A DNA stretch of 64,000 nucleotides from Doryteuthis pealeii. Lineage: Eukaryota; Mollusca; Cephalopoda; Myopsida; Loliginidae. The stretch covers positions 12,794,454 through 12,858,453 of the forward strand of contig CM042145.1 in the NCBI GenBank assembly GCA_023376005.1, written 5' to 3'. The translations under genes were made by a program, and so were the position numbers. This document shows, piece after piece, positions 34,906 to 48,144 of this stretch (positions within the stretch are counted from its first letter, which is position 1; each line of letters begins with the position of its first letter). The notes under the pieces are model-generated. The model saw only the letters and a list, made by a program, of their open reading frames with translations, did no database searches and had not been told where the DNA came from.

Positions 34906-35394
34906 GGTACTTTTAAGAGAAGTCTGTTGTTGATTGGCTTGTGAACTTTACTTCCTTTCTTTCTTTCCACTGGGTTTACTTTCAGCTTAGTCATCATTCC
35001 AAGACGTAAAGACAGCAGGTGTCTGTTAATCCTTTTACCTTGTGATTTTTGCTTGCTTTTAAGACTAACCTTGGCATTGATTATTAAGGAAACACACATA
35101 AATCCATAAATATACCATTTTTTTTTATCCCATTTAGGTAGAAGATAGTTTTTGGATATTTGCTTCATCCTTTTTTGGAATTCTTTTTGTCAGTAAACAT
35201 TTAAATTGGAATTCGTTTGTCAGTGAAGAGCTTGAGAAGGATGAAAGGCATTTCATTAATTTGCCAAAGAACAGGAAATATTGTTCAATCCCCCCCCTTT
35301 TTTTTTTTTTTAATGACATATAATCTTTAAATTTTTATAAACCATATTAGTGAATTACTTTTCTGAAATTTTTAATTGGCAGAGCTGAATAAGT

Positions 35395-35650
35395 AAAGTC
35401 GTCAGGGTGGTCTAAAGTCGGTATCAGCCAATCAGCGAGGTAATCTATCCCCTTTTCACTAGCGCTAGACTAAGGAGATTGTTTTTAGCATCTGAGGCGG
35501 TGCGTCACACCTACCATCAGTTCCTCACTTTATCGCACAGATCCCTGTGCTACTCATATGCTGAGTTGGTGAGGGCCAGTATCGAACCAGGAACCTTGTG
35601 GTTCCTAATCGGACACTCTATTGACCGAGCTATACCAGCTCTATCATTAA
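35395..35650 (-). mobile_element. tRNA-derived SINE
   Basis: On the minus strand a tRNA-like head is clear: TAGCTCGGTCAATAGAG as box A and GGTTCGATACTGG as box B. A body of about 190 bp ends near CGACTTTAGACCACC. Composition is more GC-rich than the surroundings. The plus-strand open frame across it is a by-product. It is intronic. Confidence 0.65.
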
Positions 35651-37439
35651 AGAAAAAAAAAGTAAATTGTAAAATTTTATTTGAATATACACTCGATAAC
35701 TTCACTTAAACACTTTAGGATTGATGGCAATAAGAATTAATCTATTGTAATTTTTGTAGAAAATTATTTAGATGTTTAGTGTTTTCTTGTATCTACAAAT
35801 CATCCAAGTCCTTCTGAAAATAATTGAAGAAAATATTTTTAAATGCAATGAATAACCACTGAGGAACAGTAAGCAGTCTGAGACCTGTGTGACTAAACAA
35901 GTCTTTGTAAAATTTAGACTTACAATCAAGTCACACTGAAAGATTAGATCTCTGAGATTAAGCAGCTGTTCGCCTTTTCAGTTTTGAGATGGGTGACTGT
36001 TTAAAAATATCTACTGTAAGCAACTGGAGGCGAATGTATCAGACTAAGTAAACCTTAGTAAATTGCAATGATATTCAAGTTGACAATTGTATTCATCACT
36101 GACCATCTGTTTTCAAATTGAAGACACCTAAAATCCGAGGACACAATGCCCAAAATATAAAAACAATCAAGATGGAGATATAAGTTGGAAAGAATCATCT
36201 TTTTAAAAGAAAGGAAAAAAAGAAGAAAAAAAGTACTGACTTTTTTTTTTTTCTTTTTCTTTTTTTGCTCTTTCTTGCTTCCTCTGTATTATATCACATT
36301 CAAATGACTTGAATACATTAAAATAAATGAAGTCAATGAAATAAATTATTTCAGATGACTTTTTATTCACTATCTATGAACTTATTGTTTCCTTTTTTTT
36401 CCTGTCTTATAAAGGTTAAAAGAATAACCACTTGTAATCAGATAATCATTATTATTATTTGTTGTTATTAGTCAGCCTGTACACATCATCATCAAAATAA
36501 TAATAATAATAATGTCTGCTTCACTAGACAAGCTCAATATCCCACTTCCCCCTTTTAACAACATTTTTAGTGAGTCATATTCAGCAACCTATCATCTTCT
36601 CTTTTGCTGCTGCTGTTCTGGATGGGAAAGAGTTAGTGGGTATATATGTGACTTACCATCCTATATACACTTTTAATATTTCTATAAATTCAATCTCTGT
36701 TGGAGACACTTGGTGATTTGTTCTCTCTTACAAGGTGGTTATAGTATATTGTCATCTCTTGTAGAAATTCAGACATTACATTTAAGTTAAAGTTAAAGCT
36801 GTTATAGAAAACAATGGTACTTATTTTAATTTTAATTATCTTAAGATGTTTTGATTTATATGTAAATCATTCTCAGGTGACGTGGCAGACAATTTGGCTA
36901 ATTTGTTAGACTGCAGTTTGATAAATAAAAGGAAAATTGTGAAATTGGAGCAAGAATAAATAATGGAAAGTGACAACAAAGTTTATAAATTCTCTAGCAT
37001 TCTTATGTTTCTTTTACCTACTTGACATTGACATCATGTGACCTGAGATTGAAGTACTTACTACTTGTGTGCAACCTTTTGTACAACATCTTCTGACTTA
37101 TGGCTTCAGCAAAGACATTCTTCTGCTTTTTTTTATTCAAATGAGTACATTCTGAGGAAACTGTACCAATTCTGGCCTTGAAAAAAAGGCAATTCATGTA
37201 ACAGACATTCGGGAACTGAATCATGTTTTTGCCTAAGTTTTTATTACTAAATAAGAATTCCATTAAAAGAATATTTTAAAAGAAATCTTTGAATTCTAAG
37301 TGAGTGATGTCTGTTTTCATTCTGTAGCATAATCTTAAATTTAACTAAGCAATTGATGACTTGACAAAAGTTTTTTATTCATTGCTCCACCACAATAATA
37401 GCATTTTCTTATTTTACCTATTTGGTATGATACCCTAAT
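35651..37439. other. Intronic AT-rich stretch
   Basis: I see no further exon or repeat border. An (AAT)n run is at about 36496-36513. A minus-strand frame at 37018-37263 is open for 81 codons without a recognisable family. Confidence 0.4.
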
Positions 37440-37455
37440 GTACTTAAACTAGTAT

Positions 37456-37700
37456 CTTCCTCTTGGTTGTAGCCCTGTTGGTGGGCCTTAGAATATGCTG
37501 ACTGTATCCCCTGAGAAGGTTAAGATGCCCCTCAAAGGAATCTCCTGGATATGACACTAAACTGCACCTGATGTTCTGGAGATCTGAGAGAATGTGGAGT
37601 ACCCATTCATTGTCATTACTCCCAGGTTCACCTGGTTGTACATGTTGGGGTCCCATCTGTGTGTCAAATAGATCTGTTTAAAAATCATTTGATATGACCA
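37456..37700 (+). repeat. Interspersed repeat shared with 39895-40135, copy 1
   Basis: The two copies share, with divergence, a run from AAACTGCACCTGATG (here) or AAACTCTATCTGATGG (there), then GTTCTGGAGATCTG, GAATGTGGAGTACCC and GGGGTCCCATCTGTG. No coding capacity or polymerase III box is obvious. It is probably a SINE or other short retroelement, with orientation not secure. Confidence 0.55.
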
Positions 37701-38394
37701 AGTGCATCTCACCCCCCCCAAAAAAAAAAACAAAAAACTAAAGGAACAACTATGCAAAAAATGTAAATATGAATGTATAATAAATGCAATTCCTTAACTT
37801 CTAAGGCACAAAATAATCCTCAGCAGGTTGACATGTCATTAAAATCAATCGATAATGTTGGTCTCTCTCTCTCTCGTTATAACCTCAAATGTTGTTTTTA
37901 TTTATCTTCATTTGAGGCTTAAATCTGAAACCATTTTAAAAATTCTTGTAATTAGACAAATAGGATTATTTAAAAAAAAGATCAATGAATGCAATTTAAG
38001 CAAGTCTTTAGTTTCCTCCTTTATGCAATGTGTGTATGTGTTTAACATTATTGTTTTATGCTGGGGGGGGGGGAGATGATTCCTTTGAAGACAAATGATT
38101 GAGGGATTTTGGGAAAGGGTGGAGAATACTGAAGAATCTCTCAAAACAGAATTGGAAAAAAAAGGACTTTAATTGTTCTGCCTTTGAAACTGTCATCAAG
38201 CAACATTTTTTTTCACAAAATTCTGATTTTATAATTGTATTATTACATAATTAAAACCACCTTCTTAATATTCTGCAATGAAAGCATTTTTTTTTTTTGC
38301 CTTCTCTATAACATTTATGCAAATTGAGAAATATAAGATATTTGCACTCAGACAACAGCATTTTTGTTTCTATTTTTCAATAATTATCTTGTAA

Positions 38395-38697
38395 TATATA
38401 TATATATATATATATTTACCAACACCTCCGCACAAGCAAGATGTGACACAAGGTCAATTTCTTAAACAGAATTTAATAGGTTTGAATTCGGTTTTCCTTC
38501 TCCTAGACTGGTTACCTAGTCAAGGTTACAGAGCCCAATCTGTCCTACTATTTACCCAAAGCTGGAGGGAGAGTAGCTGGATTCATACCTTTCCCAAGGG
38601 TATTAGCGCTATGGGAAATGCAGCCTTGTCCAGAATTTGAACTCGGGTCGACGAGTTAATTTCCTACAACTCTAACCATTAGCCCACGCGCCTCCAT
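38395..38697 (-). mobile_element. Full-length SINE of the second family with (AT)n tail
   Basis: On the minus strand the element reads tRNA-like head (GTGGGCTAATGGTTAGAG, box B GAGTTCAAATTCTGG), a CATAGCGCTAATACCC block, GGTAAATAGTAGGACAG, CAGTCTAGGAGAAGGAAAAC and CTTGTGTCACATC. It ends in an (AT)n run at 38395-38414. The copies at 39479-39700 and 44031-44345 have the same order, and the last one also ends in (AT)n. Confidence 0.8.
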
Positions 38698-39187
38698 TAT
38701 CTTGTGATCTAGATTTTTAAAGAAAAATTCCTGATGCAGCAAAATTATCTACCAATTTCTTCAGTGTATTTATATATATATATTTATTTGAAAGAAAACT
38801 GAGAAAGGATTAAAATTTTCTGTCCTTGTCTGATATCCAAGGATGGGAAATACATATTTCATGCAGAACCAAACTTTTTATATTTCCATTGTAAAAACAG
38901 TTATATAAAAAAAATATCTGAAATTTTGACAAATACAATTCCATTTTTATCATCTGCCATTAGTAATTCTGTTGAGAAGTCTCCACTTAAATGAGAAAAT
39001 CAACCACCTGCAGTCTCTTGATATTTCTCTCACTCTCTCATCTACTTTCAAATTAAGCTTTTTCATTGAGTAGAGATATTGCAATCGTATTCAGAGACAT
39101 CATAGCCAATCTCTAATCGATTGGGGCAGACATTTTTTTAACTTTATTTCAAATTTGAATATTTTAACTATGTTTTTATGTTTCCAG

Positions 39188-39236
39188 GTACTGCTGCACA
39201 CATATTTAATAGAGCAGCATATTATGGTCTTATAGA
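39188..39236 (+). CDS. Exon 2 of an unrecognised split gene
   Basis: This 49-bp exon lies between a TTTATGTTTCCAG acceptor and a GTAAGA donor. It encodes TAAHIFNRAAYYGLI and starts with the last two bases of a split codon. It ends with GA, which joins the G at 40475 to give glutamate. The reading TAAHIFNRAAYYGLIE followed by FRLKSYSLN is continuous across the join. The good splice sites and the phase fit on both sides support a real exon. No family is recognised. Length and composition do not resemble transposon ORFs seen elsewhere in the window. Confidence 0.65.
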
Positions 39237-39478
39237 GTAAGAAGTTGTTTTCTTTGGAAGCCAGTACTGAAGTTTAATCCTTGATCAGAATACTAAATGC
39301 TCACAGGAGAGAAAATAGTTAAGATGTGATAAGACTTTACTGAGGATTTTGGTTAGAATTATGTTGCATTGAGCTTTTTGTTCTCTTCTTGTGTGTATGT
39401 GTGTGGGGGGGACGGGGGCGTGAATTTGATCAATATTTACAACTGGGTAGCTCTTTTAAAAGGTTTTATTTTTATGTA

Positions 39479-39700
39479 TGGAGGTGCTTGTGGTGTAACG
39501 GTTATCATTAGTCGGAAGTGCTACCAGAGTTCAAATCCTCAACGAAGCTTTCATTTTACATAGCGCTAATATCCTTGGGAAATGTATGAATACAGCTATT
39601 CTTCCTCCTGTTATAAGTAAATAGTAGGGTAGACTGGGCTCTTTAACCTTGTCAAGAAGGAAAACTCTGAATTCAAACCAGGAGAGGGATTGGCTCTGCC
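39479..39700 (+). mobile_element. SINE of the second family, diverged
   Basis: The head GGTGTAACGGTTATCATTAG, box B GAGTTCAAATCCTC, the CATAGCGCTAATATCC block and GTAAATAGTAGGGTAGAC are clear. The 3' part is eroded and there is no AT tail. It lies in the intron between 39236 and 40475. Confidence 0.7.
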
Positions 39701-39894
39701 AAGCTATTTATGTCCAAGACATGATAAATGAGTAATGGCCCCACGACTAAACGAAGTTACAGGATATTTCTGTAAAATATTATCTATTTCTACCTAGATT
39801 TTTTTTTTCTTGTATTTGTAATATATTTAAAAAATTTGATCTGTAGATCATCACGGACAGCTGTTTTGTTACTTGGGTTATATCCTAGTGAAAC

Positions 39895-40135
39895 CCTGTT
39901 ACAAAATGGCTAGCCCTTATGGCAAGCCCCAACCCCTTTTTATCATATGGGTGCTAGAAGGCGGTGGCTGCGGGTCTACATGTCCTGGGAATGACGTTAA
40001 ACTCTATCTGATGGTGAGGTTCCAGTTCTGGAGGTCTGGGGAATGTGGAGCACCCCTTCATCACCATTGCTCCCTGGTCCACTCTGACCCGGTGTGGTAG
40101 TACCTGTTAGGGTCCCATCTATGGGTTAAATAGAA
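39895..40135 (+). repeat. Interspersed repeat shared with 37456-37700, copy 2
   Basis: See the shared blocks given for 37456-37700. This copy has a longer left part. It is followed by a GACCCACTGAGGTTGATATG block resembling CAGCAGGTTGACATG near 37820. Confidence 0.55.
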
Positions 40136-40474
40136 AAATGTATTTATAAAAAAATTGTATTATCCATTAAGAATTGATTTATTTCAAAACTTTATTGGCA
40201 TTAAATGACCCACTGAGGTTGATATGCCGTAAAACAAAACAAACAAAATGGCTATTCTAATCAGTGGGAGTGGTGGTGGCTATTATGTCAATTGATATCT
40301 TTATTATTCAATTGATCTACTGCCTGTCAAACTAGCAAAGTGACTTGATAAAGATTCACCAGATTGTCTTTGTCATTTTTTTTTTCTTTCTTTTTATGAT
40401 GTGCACATCAAAGAAAATTTATTCTAAAATTCTGTTTGCACATTAAATTTCCTTGCCATTCTCTTGTTTTTCAG

Positions 40475-40609
40475 GTTCAGATTAAAATCTTATTCACTGA
40501 ACATTTTATGGGATGTAAAAGATAGCATAAAAGTTCCTATTAAAATGTATACTTCACACACTGAAGAAAGCTATATTGTTGGATATTCCCTTCTGACTAC
40601 AGCTGATCT
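40475..40609 (+). CDS. Exon 3 of an unrecognised split gene
   Basis: This is the strongest exon. It is 135 bp long, with a CTCTTGTTTTTCAG acceptor and a GTAAGA donor, and is open in the phase dictated by its neighbours. It encodes FRLKSYSLNILWDVKDSI, then KVPIKMYTSHTEESYIVG and YSLLTTAD, ending with CT of a split leucine codon completed by the G at 50148. The alternating hydrophobic pattern suggests beta strands, but I do not recognise a domain. Being a multiple of three in length, it could be skipped without breaking the frame. The intron after it is about 9.5 kb. Confidence 0.75.
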
Positions 40610-43600
40610 GTAAGAAGTCAGACATCACTGATTTTAATCTATACTAGTTATAAAAGTTTTTAAAAACAAAACCTTTTCAAAAAGGAAACCTTACAACCTA
40701 CCCTATACAGAATAGTAGGCATAAAGAGGTCTTATAAGGTGTTGGGGTATTATTTGTGAAATTAATAGTAAATATTTTAACAAATACTTTATGCAAAATT
40801 TTTATAATAAACAAATGAATTTTTTTGTTTATTTGGTACTTGTAAATAGAAGCAGGTGTTTCAAAGGCATTTTATGTTGCGCACAGATTTAGTACCCTGT
40901 ATGTATAACTAGTAATACAGCTTAGGCCTTTCACTTCAAACCTATTTGAGAAAAACAATATACACATTGACCATTGAATATAAATGTACTTATAAGCATA
41001 TGTTCATCAGTACTATCCTATTTTTCATAAGTTTATTGACTTTGAACAATGAGGATTATAATTTCTAATACCTATGTTGTTTAAACTATTTTGATACTAC
41101 TACTACTACTACTACAATCTTTTAGTTATCTTATATACCGTAAAATTGAATAAATGGAAGTGGTAATTTGTAGTTAAATGTATATATATATATATATATA
41201 TATAGCACTGTTGATTGTCCAAGTTTAGTACATAAGGATAGGATTCTCTTTGAAAGCCTCAGTTATTGCAAGTAAAATCTTGTTTGTTTTTTGAAGACAA
41301 ACCATTTCAGAACTTGACAAAAAGGCTGATTGCACCAAGGTAGTTGCATTTGTTTTCATGAAACCTAATTAGTTAACGAAACAAAATTTGAACAAGATAG
41401 CTGTTTGTACCCAAGGCATTTTCAAATAACTTAGAGGATTATGACACCCCTGGTTATTTGTTTCAGAAAAAAAAAAATGGTGGTTACTTTCTTTTTCCAG
41501 CTGCAAAGAGAAAATAACTTTCTTTTTGTTAAATCTCTTGTATTCAGGCAACGAAAGAAACCCAACTAGATGAGAAACAACAGATTAGTTGGACTTATTG
41601 ACTTGTATTCTAAAAATTTAGCACTTGAGTAAAATCTGGAAGACATCTGATCAGTTATTGATTAAATAGAAAATATCGATCAGTTTGTTTTCAGTTTGCC
41701 TGTGTGGTGCTGTCAGTTATTGATATTTTATATTCATGGTGAAACATTATTATGCTTTGTACAATTTAATTTTGCACTGCCTTAACTGGCCAATGAAGAA
41801 TGGCTCCTGTAATAGCCACAAAATCAATATACCAATGAATTTCAATTATGTAATGAAATTTATTTGAAGGAAGAAAGGTGAAGAAGTTATTTATGTTATA
41901 GATTTTAGTTTACAGGAAATCAAATAGAATGTTACTTGTGTGTATTTTGCACCAAATGTTTTAATTGTATTTTAAACTTCACCTTAGAGCAAACCATTGA
42001 TGCTCTCTCTCTCTTAAGAAAGCAATGATTCCTGTAACTTTTGGGTATTCTAAATTGACCTGTGGTAGCTGTTGTAATTAGTGGAAGCAAGTTTCAAATA
42101 ATAATTCTGATTGTTTATAATGTGGACAGACTATCAAATCACTGCCAATTTTATCCTGACCTTCAGACTACAATTACTTTATGGTATTTATTTTTCTTGA
42201 CTGTATTTTTGTCATAGTAAAAGAAGAAAGAAAAAAAAGTTAGCCTGGTTCTGGTGATTCCAATTCTGCTGCAGCACCTTCCCATTGTATCAAGAGGGAG
42301 GGTTGGAGTAACCCTTGTATCACTGGTCAAATTTTGTCCTTGTCCATCTGTATTTGAATGCACCTCCTAGTTAAATTGATCATTTTAGATACTCCCTGTG
42401 AGGAGAGGTTGTTAAATATTGACCATTGTTTTGTCAAACACCCAAGTTGAAATGGAATGAATCTAAAAACTATGATGTTAATATTACTCCAAAGTGTCAA
42501 ACTTGGGTGTCCATACTTTTGGCCTTGCGCCAAATTAAACCAACCTCAGTAAATGACAACTACAAAGTGTCAGACTGAAAATTATCTTTTTCTTGATGCC
42601 TTTTGTCAACTGTTTTGTTTTTATTAACACCATAAAAAAAAATGTATCTCATCAGTGAAGGATGAAACTGATTCTTTGGGAGCAAATAGTTTCCTATTGT
42701 CAGCTATGCATTTTTTATCAACAAATAATAGATAAATCCTGAGATACATTTCTTTCTTGAATAATTCCCAATCATCTGATTTATAAGACTTCCTTCGATC
42801 ATGACAAGAAATTCTTCTCTTAATTGTTAACCTATTGTTGAATAACCTTGTAGTTAGCCCAACTTGTTTTCTGTTCCATTTGCAGCACACTGCACATGCA
42901 CCATTAATTGATATCTTTGTAATTAACTGCTTTTTCTGTACAGCTTAATTAACATCACAATAATTTGATGGTTTCTTAAATGGGATTCTTGAAAAAAAAA
43001 GTGTATTTGTAAAGACCAAACTTCATTATTTTGTAGGACAAACTAACATTGAAAAAAAAAAGCCTGCTTTTATTTTTGTCTTGATTCATTAACTTCACAT
43101 TTGAGAAGACAAATCCTCATTAGGACTTTAATTTATTTTTTGTTTTGCTGTTCTTTTTTTTCTTTATTTATCTCTTTAAATCTGTTTTTTGTCAATGATG
43201 TGATATCAGGCAAAAACAATTTAAAGCCTTGCATTTTAATTTATACTTTTTTTTTTTTTTTCAAATATACAATAAGATATTTTACAAGATTTCTATAAGT
43301 ATGGTAAATTGTTATAAGATATCTATATTATTTGGCTATTTCTGTTTTTGCAGAAAGTGTTGATGAAGGAAAAGCTTTTGTATTTAGAAGTTTTTTAAAT
43401 TTTTTTATTATAAATTTCATTCTGCCTTCTTACAACTCTCTTTTGTAACCCAGGATCCATTAGGATATTTGGAATTTGAATTGGTTTTATTTTAAAAGTT
43501 TCTTAAAGCTGATAAAATCAAGTTTGTTTACAGTTCATGATCTGGGATAATGCTATAAAAGCATTTGGGTGTGAAATAAATGAATTTTATTCAAATTTCC

Positions 43601-44030
43601 TCTCAGAATTGGAAATATTTGGACATAAGTGAATCTTTTGAGTTGAAAATTTTAATTTAAAATTTATTTATTTATTTTTTTTTTTTTTAGCAATTATTTT
43701 ATTAACAAAGTCTGTTTAGAACAAGGCCACATATGAGGACTGAGTTCTTCATGTGGTCATATTATGTTTACATTTTAATTTCTCTGATGGAATACTTTGT
43801 AAGGTTACATTATATAATTAGATTGTTTTTTCAAATCATTTGTTGACTGTACATTTCTATATCTGCTAATTAATTATTTGCAATATATAAGATTATAAAC
43901 ATTGATAAAATGGGCTATTATTGAAGCAAAGTTACTAGTTCTATATTTGATATATATATATATGTATATAGGATGCATATTTATCTTTACTAATGAAGAT
44001 AGACCAGAGCTATATATTCATCCATCAATG
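40610..44030. other. Intronic AT-rich stretch
   Basis: Part of the 9.5-kb intron. It holds a (TAC)n run near 41097-41115 and an (AT)n run at 41177-41206. Candidate acceptors, such as that before 43354, lead into stop codons in the required phase, so I call no further exon. Confidence 0.45.
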
Positions 44031-44305
44031 GAGGTGTGTGGTGTTATGGTTAGTTGTAGAAAATGGACTTGTCGTCCGAGTTCAAATCCTGGACGAGGCT
44101 GTTTGCATTTCACATAGCGCTAATACCTCTGAGAAAAATATGCATCCAAATACTCACTCTCCATCTATGGGTAAATAGTAAGGCAGACTGGGCTCTTTAA
44201 CCTTGGCTAGGTACCCAGTCTAGGAGAAGGAAAACTGAATTCAAACCTGTTAAACTCTGCTGAAGAAATTGACCTTGTATCACATCCTACTTGTGTGGAG
44301 GGGTT

Positions 44306-44345
<40 letters not shown>
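44031..44345 (+). mobile_element. Full-length SINE of the second family with (AT)n tail
   Basis: The head GTGTTATGGTTAGTTG, box B GAGTTCAAATCCTGG, ACATAGCGCTAATACC, GGTAAATAGTAAGGCAGAC and CAGTCTAGGAGAAGGAAAAC are followed by TATCACATCCTACTTGTG and an (AT)n run at 44309-44344. It lies in the large intron of the split gene. Confidence 0.8.
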
Positions 44346-44347
<2 letters not shown>

Positions 44348-47220
44348 CATCAATATTGCTAAAACTTCTCAATAAATTTTGATGACATTTTAAGGATATA
44401 TGGACCAATTGCTAAAGAACATTTGATTCAATTTTGGGGTTGATCCAAGAATTTTTTGATTTTACATTTTGAGAAACATCTTGCCTCTTGGCTGTAATAA
44501 CACAGTAAATATCATCATTTCATGGCAATTTAAAAAAAACTTTCCAGATGTTTATAACTTTTTCTGTAATGTATGTTTATTTTTAATTCAGTTTTTAGTG
44601 ACCATGGCATTGGTGTAGTGGTATGAGCTCTCTGAGTGTTTTCTAGTTTGTGGATATGCTTGGCTTATTGTATAATTATTACTCACATTAGTATGTTGTG
44701 TACTACTTATATTAATGGTGGTGGGAACTATATTACTGACAAAGTGTTAATGAGCTGAAAGAGTTGACCTGGATTATTATGTATTAAGTATAGCTCAGAA
44801 CTTTAGTGTTACCATTTTTACATGGCTAAGACTTTTTCTTTACTAATTCTAAACTTAAAATTAAATCCCCATAATTTACTTTAGTTGATTTTTTAAAATT
44901 TATCGAGTTACTTATATATAGGTTTATATATTATACAAACTAACATTGTTTTTTATTTTTTTTTTTTTTTTTGTTTTTTGTTAATGGTGTTTATTTTCCT
45001 TTTTTTTATATTTGCATATTTCTGTTTTTAATTTCTAGTATACATTTATCATTGTAGTATATTATTTAATGTATTCTAAAACTCTCAATGAAATCTTTGA
45101 GGACTTACAAGGAAGGTTTTATTTCTTTGCTCAGTTCATCATAAAATCAAGGTCATAGTAACTTTGTAAAAAAAAAAAAAAAAAAAATCTTTTTAGATGA
45201 AGCTTTTGTTATGAGGCATTACCAAATAGTGGAATTATTGTTCAGTACATCCAACTTGGTTATAGGTGTGGCTTAATAAGAAAAACAATTGTCTACTTGT
45301 TTTTTTTAATGTGAAAACCATGATTGACAGAGGAAAAAGTTTATTTAATTAAGGAATACAGGATTTAGTTTTACTAATTTTTTTTTAATTTTTTTTAAAC
45401 AAGTTTCAAAAAAAAAAAAAAAAATGTATTTAAATGTTTGCCTGGAATTTGTCTTTAACATTAGAGAGGATGGTAAAGTTAAATTTGAGTATAACATTCT
45501 CTAAGAGGAAACCAATGTCACTTAAATTTCTAATTTGAATGATAAAAATCAATAAATCTTTCAAAGGGATTAGTTAAATTGATGTAAAGAGTACTTTTAA
45601 AAGAGTACTTTGATATATAAAATTTAAGTAATTACCAAGGTCATATTTTCCCAAGATTCTTCAGATACAGAACATGGCATAAATTCAAAGCAAAAGTAGT
45701 TTTAAAAATAAAGATAGATTCTGATTTGTCTCTCTATATTCAAAATGTTTCTTTTTTCCATTTTTTGCAAATCTGTACAGCACCTTTTCATTATTCAAGA
45801 ACATCCAACATATAGCTGGCATTGTGACATGGGTTTGACCTTCTTTGTCCCACCATTTATGATATAAGAAGAAACAATTTTGTTTCCTAAAATCTGTCTC
45901 ATTCCATTTGGCCAGAAATGATATATTTTGCCATTTGATAACCTCCATTGGTCATACAATCAGCTCCCTGTGACTTTTCATTTGGTCACATAGCCACAAA
46001 TTTTAAATTATTTGGCATAGTAATATGTATTTATCTTGCATATATAATCTAAATGAAATATAGATAAGCCAGTTTTTTTTTTGTTTTGTTTTTTTAAATT
46101 TTTATTGGTCATTCTTTTTTTTAAATTAATTTTTTTTTTTTTTAAATTAAAAAAAAACAACAAAAAAAAAACTTTATCTCTCATAGTATTTCATTTGGAT
46201 TTAAATGTTTAATTTTCTAACCGAATTAAGTTTTTACACAGTGATTGTATTGTTGTTTATATTATAGAATTAAGACTGAATTGAACTATATTACTTATAT
46301 AACTATTTATATATCTAAATAATTTGAAAATTGGTTTTAAATTTTCATATATTTTTTGTTAATTATTTAACTACAAGTAAGTGAAAGAAATTGAATGACC
46401 TTTACAAATATATTAACATAGTAAATAATTCTAGTTATCTTTGTAGAATACAATGTATTTTTTAAAAATTTTATAAAATAATTTTAACATGAAATATTTT
46501 TGACCCTACACAGACTTTGGTAATTTGACAAAGCTGTAGAACCAATGAAAAACACACACACACACTGATGTCCTTTGATTTTTATTCTAAAACATTAATT
46601 TCAAATGTTAATTTCCTCTTTGAGTTCTAAAAGTTGACTGTAAAGGTGAGCCTTCGGATATTTTTATTTTGTTTGTTGGTTATGTTAAGAGAGACTGTTA
46701 GGAACTTTAAATTTAATAAGTCTAAAGAATTATTCTTGCTTATTAGGCAGGAGTTTGTCACTTGTCTTTAATGTACGGAGAGAAAGAAAAAATGAAATTA
46801 TATAGGATTCATTCTCAGCAAAGAAAATAGAGTAGAAAAAAAGAAGCCAGCTGCCAATACTAAACTGATTTTGAGGAAATTTCCCTTTCGAATGTGATTT
46901 TAGAAGGAAAGAGTGAAATGAAAAAAAGAAAGTGAGATAGAGAGGGTAAAAGCCTCCTTATCTCATTAGTTTTTGCTAATTTTGAGGAAATTTCTATGGG
47001 AAAAAAATGTCACTATTATTCATTAAAAAAGACTAAAGGTGGCTTTTAGGGTCATTAAGCTTGTTAAATCACGTCCTATTTACAGAATTTATAATTCATT
47101 ACAAATAAATAAAAGGAAGTGCTCTATAATTAACATAGTTATCCTCTTGAGAAATTATGATTAGGGTAAGCACATATAGATCCTATGCAAATTGGATTTG
47201 AAATTGCTTTATTTTTTTAA
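44346..47220. other. Intronic AT-rich stretch
   Basis: Poly-T and poly-A tracts lie near 44951-44971, 45169-45187, 45409-45424 and 46120-46170. A minus-strand frame at 45685-45948 (87 codons, containing KWNETDFRKQNCFF) looks faintly coding but has no recognised family or splice context, so I do not call it a gene. Confidence 0.4.
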
Positions 47221-47248
47221 GTGAAAGAGCATTTTAATGCTCTTTCAC
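47221..47248. repeat. Perfect short hairpin
   Basis: GTGAAAGAGCATT is followed by TT and the exact reverse complement. One more A-T pair extends it outwards. The function is unknown. Confidence 0.8.
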
Positions 47249-47700
47249 TAACAAAAAATGGTATAAAATAGTTATTGATATACTTCTAGGATTTTACACT
47301 TCACAAGGACTGAAATAATATGAAGTTTTTTCAATTGTTTAAACAATTTCTGGTAAGAGAAGAAATGCTTTGAATCAAAAAGCAATATTGAAAAATATTT
47401 TGTTCCATAAAACTCTGTTAAACTTTAGAATGGATATGAAAGAATTAATTTCTAAAGAAATAAAAAAATAATTATTACCACTTAATTTGCAAGTATTATG
47501 TATTTTTTTTTTTTCAAATATGTGATATTATTCAGTCTATATGATTGAATAACCTCTATCAAAATCAAATTGTGAAGCTGTTAGTTTCTAACCCCAAAAT
47601 CTCTGGAGGGAAAAGAAAATGGTCTGTGTTTTGAGGAAATTTATAGAATATAGTTTAGTTAAAATAATAAATATAAACTATTTTTGAAATGTACAAAAAA

Positions 47701-48136
47701 GGTATGTCCAAAAATAAATGTATTATTTTACCTACAGCTTAATAAGATTTGTCTCTTTCAAAATGGTCTTCTCCATTGTTGATACACTGTTCCAAACAAT
47801 TCCATTTTTGGAATTCTTTTGAATGAATAATGTGCAGATCTTATGGCAAATTTTCTTCTCTTATTGTCTGAAACTGACAACCTGTCAGGTTTGATTTTAG
47901 TTTTGAGAACAAAATAAGTCCAAAAAGACCAAATCTAGTAGAGGTCAGCAAGTAGAAGAGTTATCTTTGATAATGGATAAGGAATGATGTGGCTTTAGTA
48001 ATTTTATAACATCATGAGACACCATCAGATTTTTCTTCTAAAATCATGTTGCACAAAATTCCTAAAATTCAGGTGATGATTTCCATGTATCAGAGGATGC
48101 ACTTGTTCTGTGTAATCATCATCCATTGATATTGAT
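47701..48136 (-). pseudogene. Mariner-type transposase, C-terminal relic
   Basis: On the minus strand a broken frame reads FSKLKSNLTGCQFQTIREE, a stop, then HSKEFQKWNCLEQCINNGED and HFERDKSY before a final stop at 47739-47741. Mariner transposases end with the same layout: a PKLKSxLRGxxFxTIEE block, then a W-rich block ending near G-x-Y/H-F-E. The region upstream fits the segment before the last catalytic aspartate but is too decayed to score. The 3' flank, ending GGACATACC at 47701, resembles a mariner terminal repeat. The left part is cut by a CTCTTAA MITE at 48145. The relic is non-functional and intronic. Confidence 0.65.
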
Positions 48137-48144
48137 GTCATCAT

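Noticed and set aside
35479..35709. 76-codon plus-strand open frame
   Set aside because: It lies across a minus-strand tRNA-derived SINE and is a by-product of it.
43354..43400. Possible exon after a TCTGTTTTTGCAG acceptor
   Set aside because: In the phase required by exon 3 it meets a stop codon after three codons.
45685..45948. 87-codon minus-strand frame that looks partly coding
   Set aside because: No recognisable family, no supporting splice sites and no second copy, so it stays an open frame in an intron.
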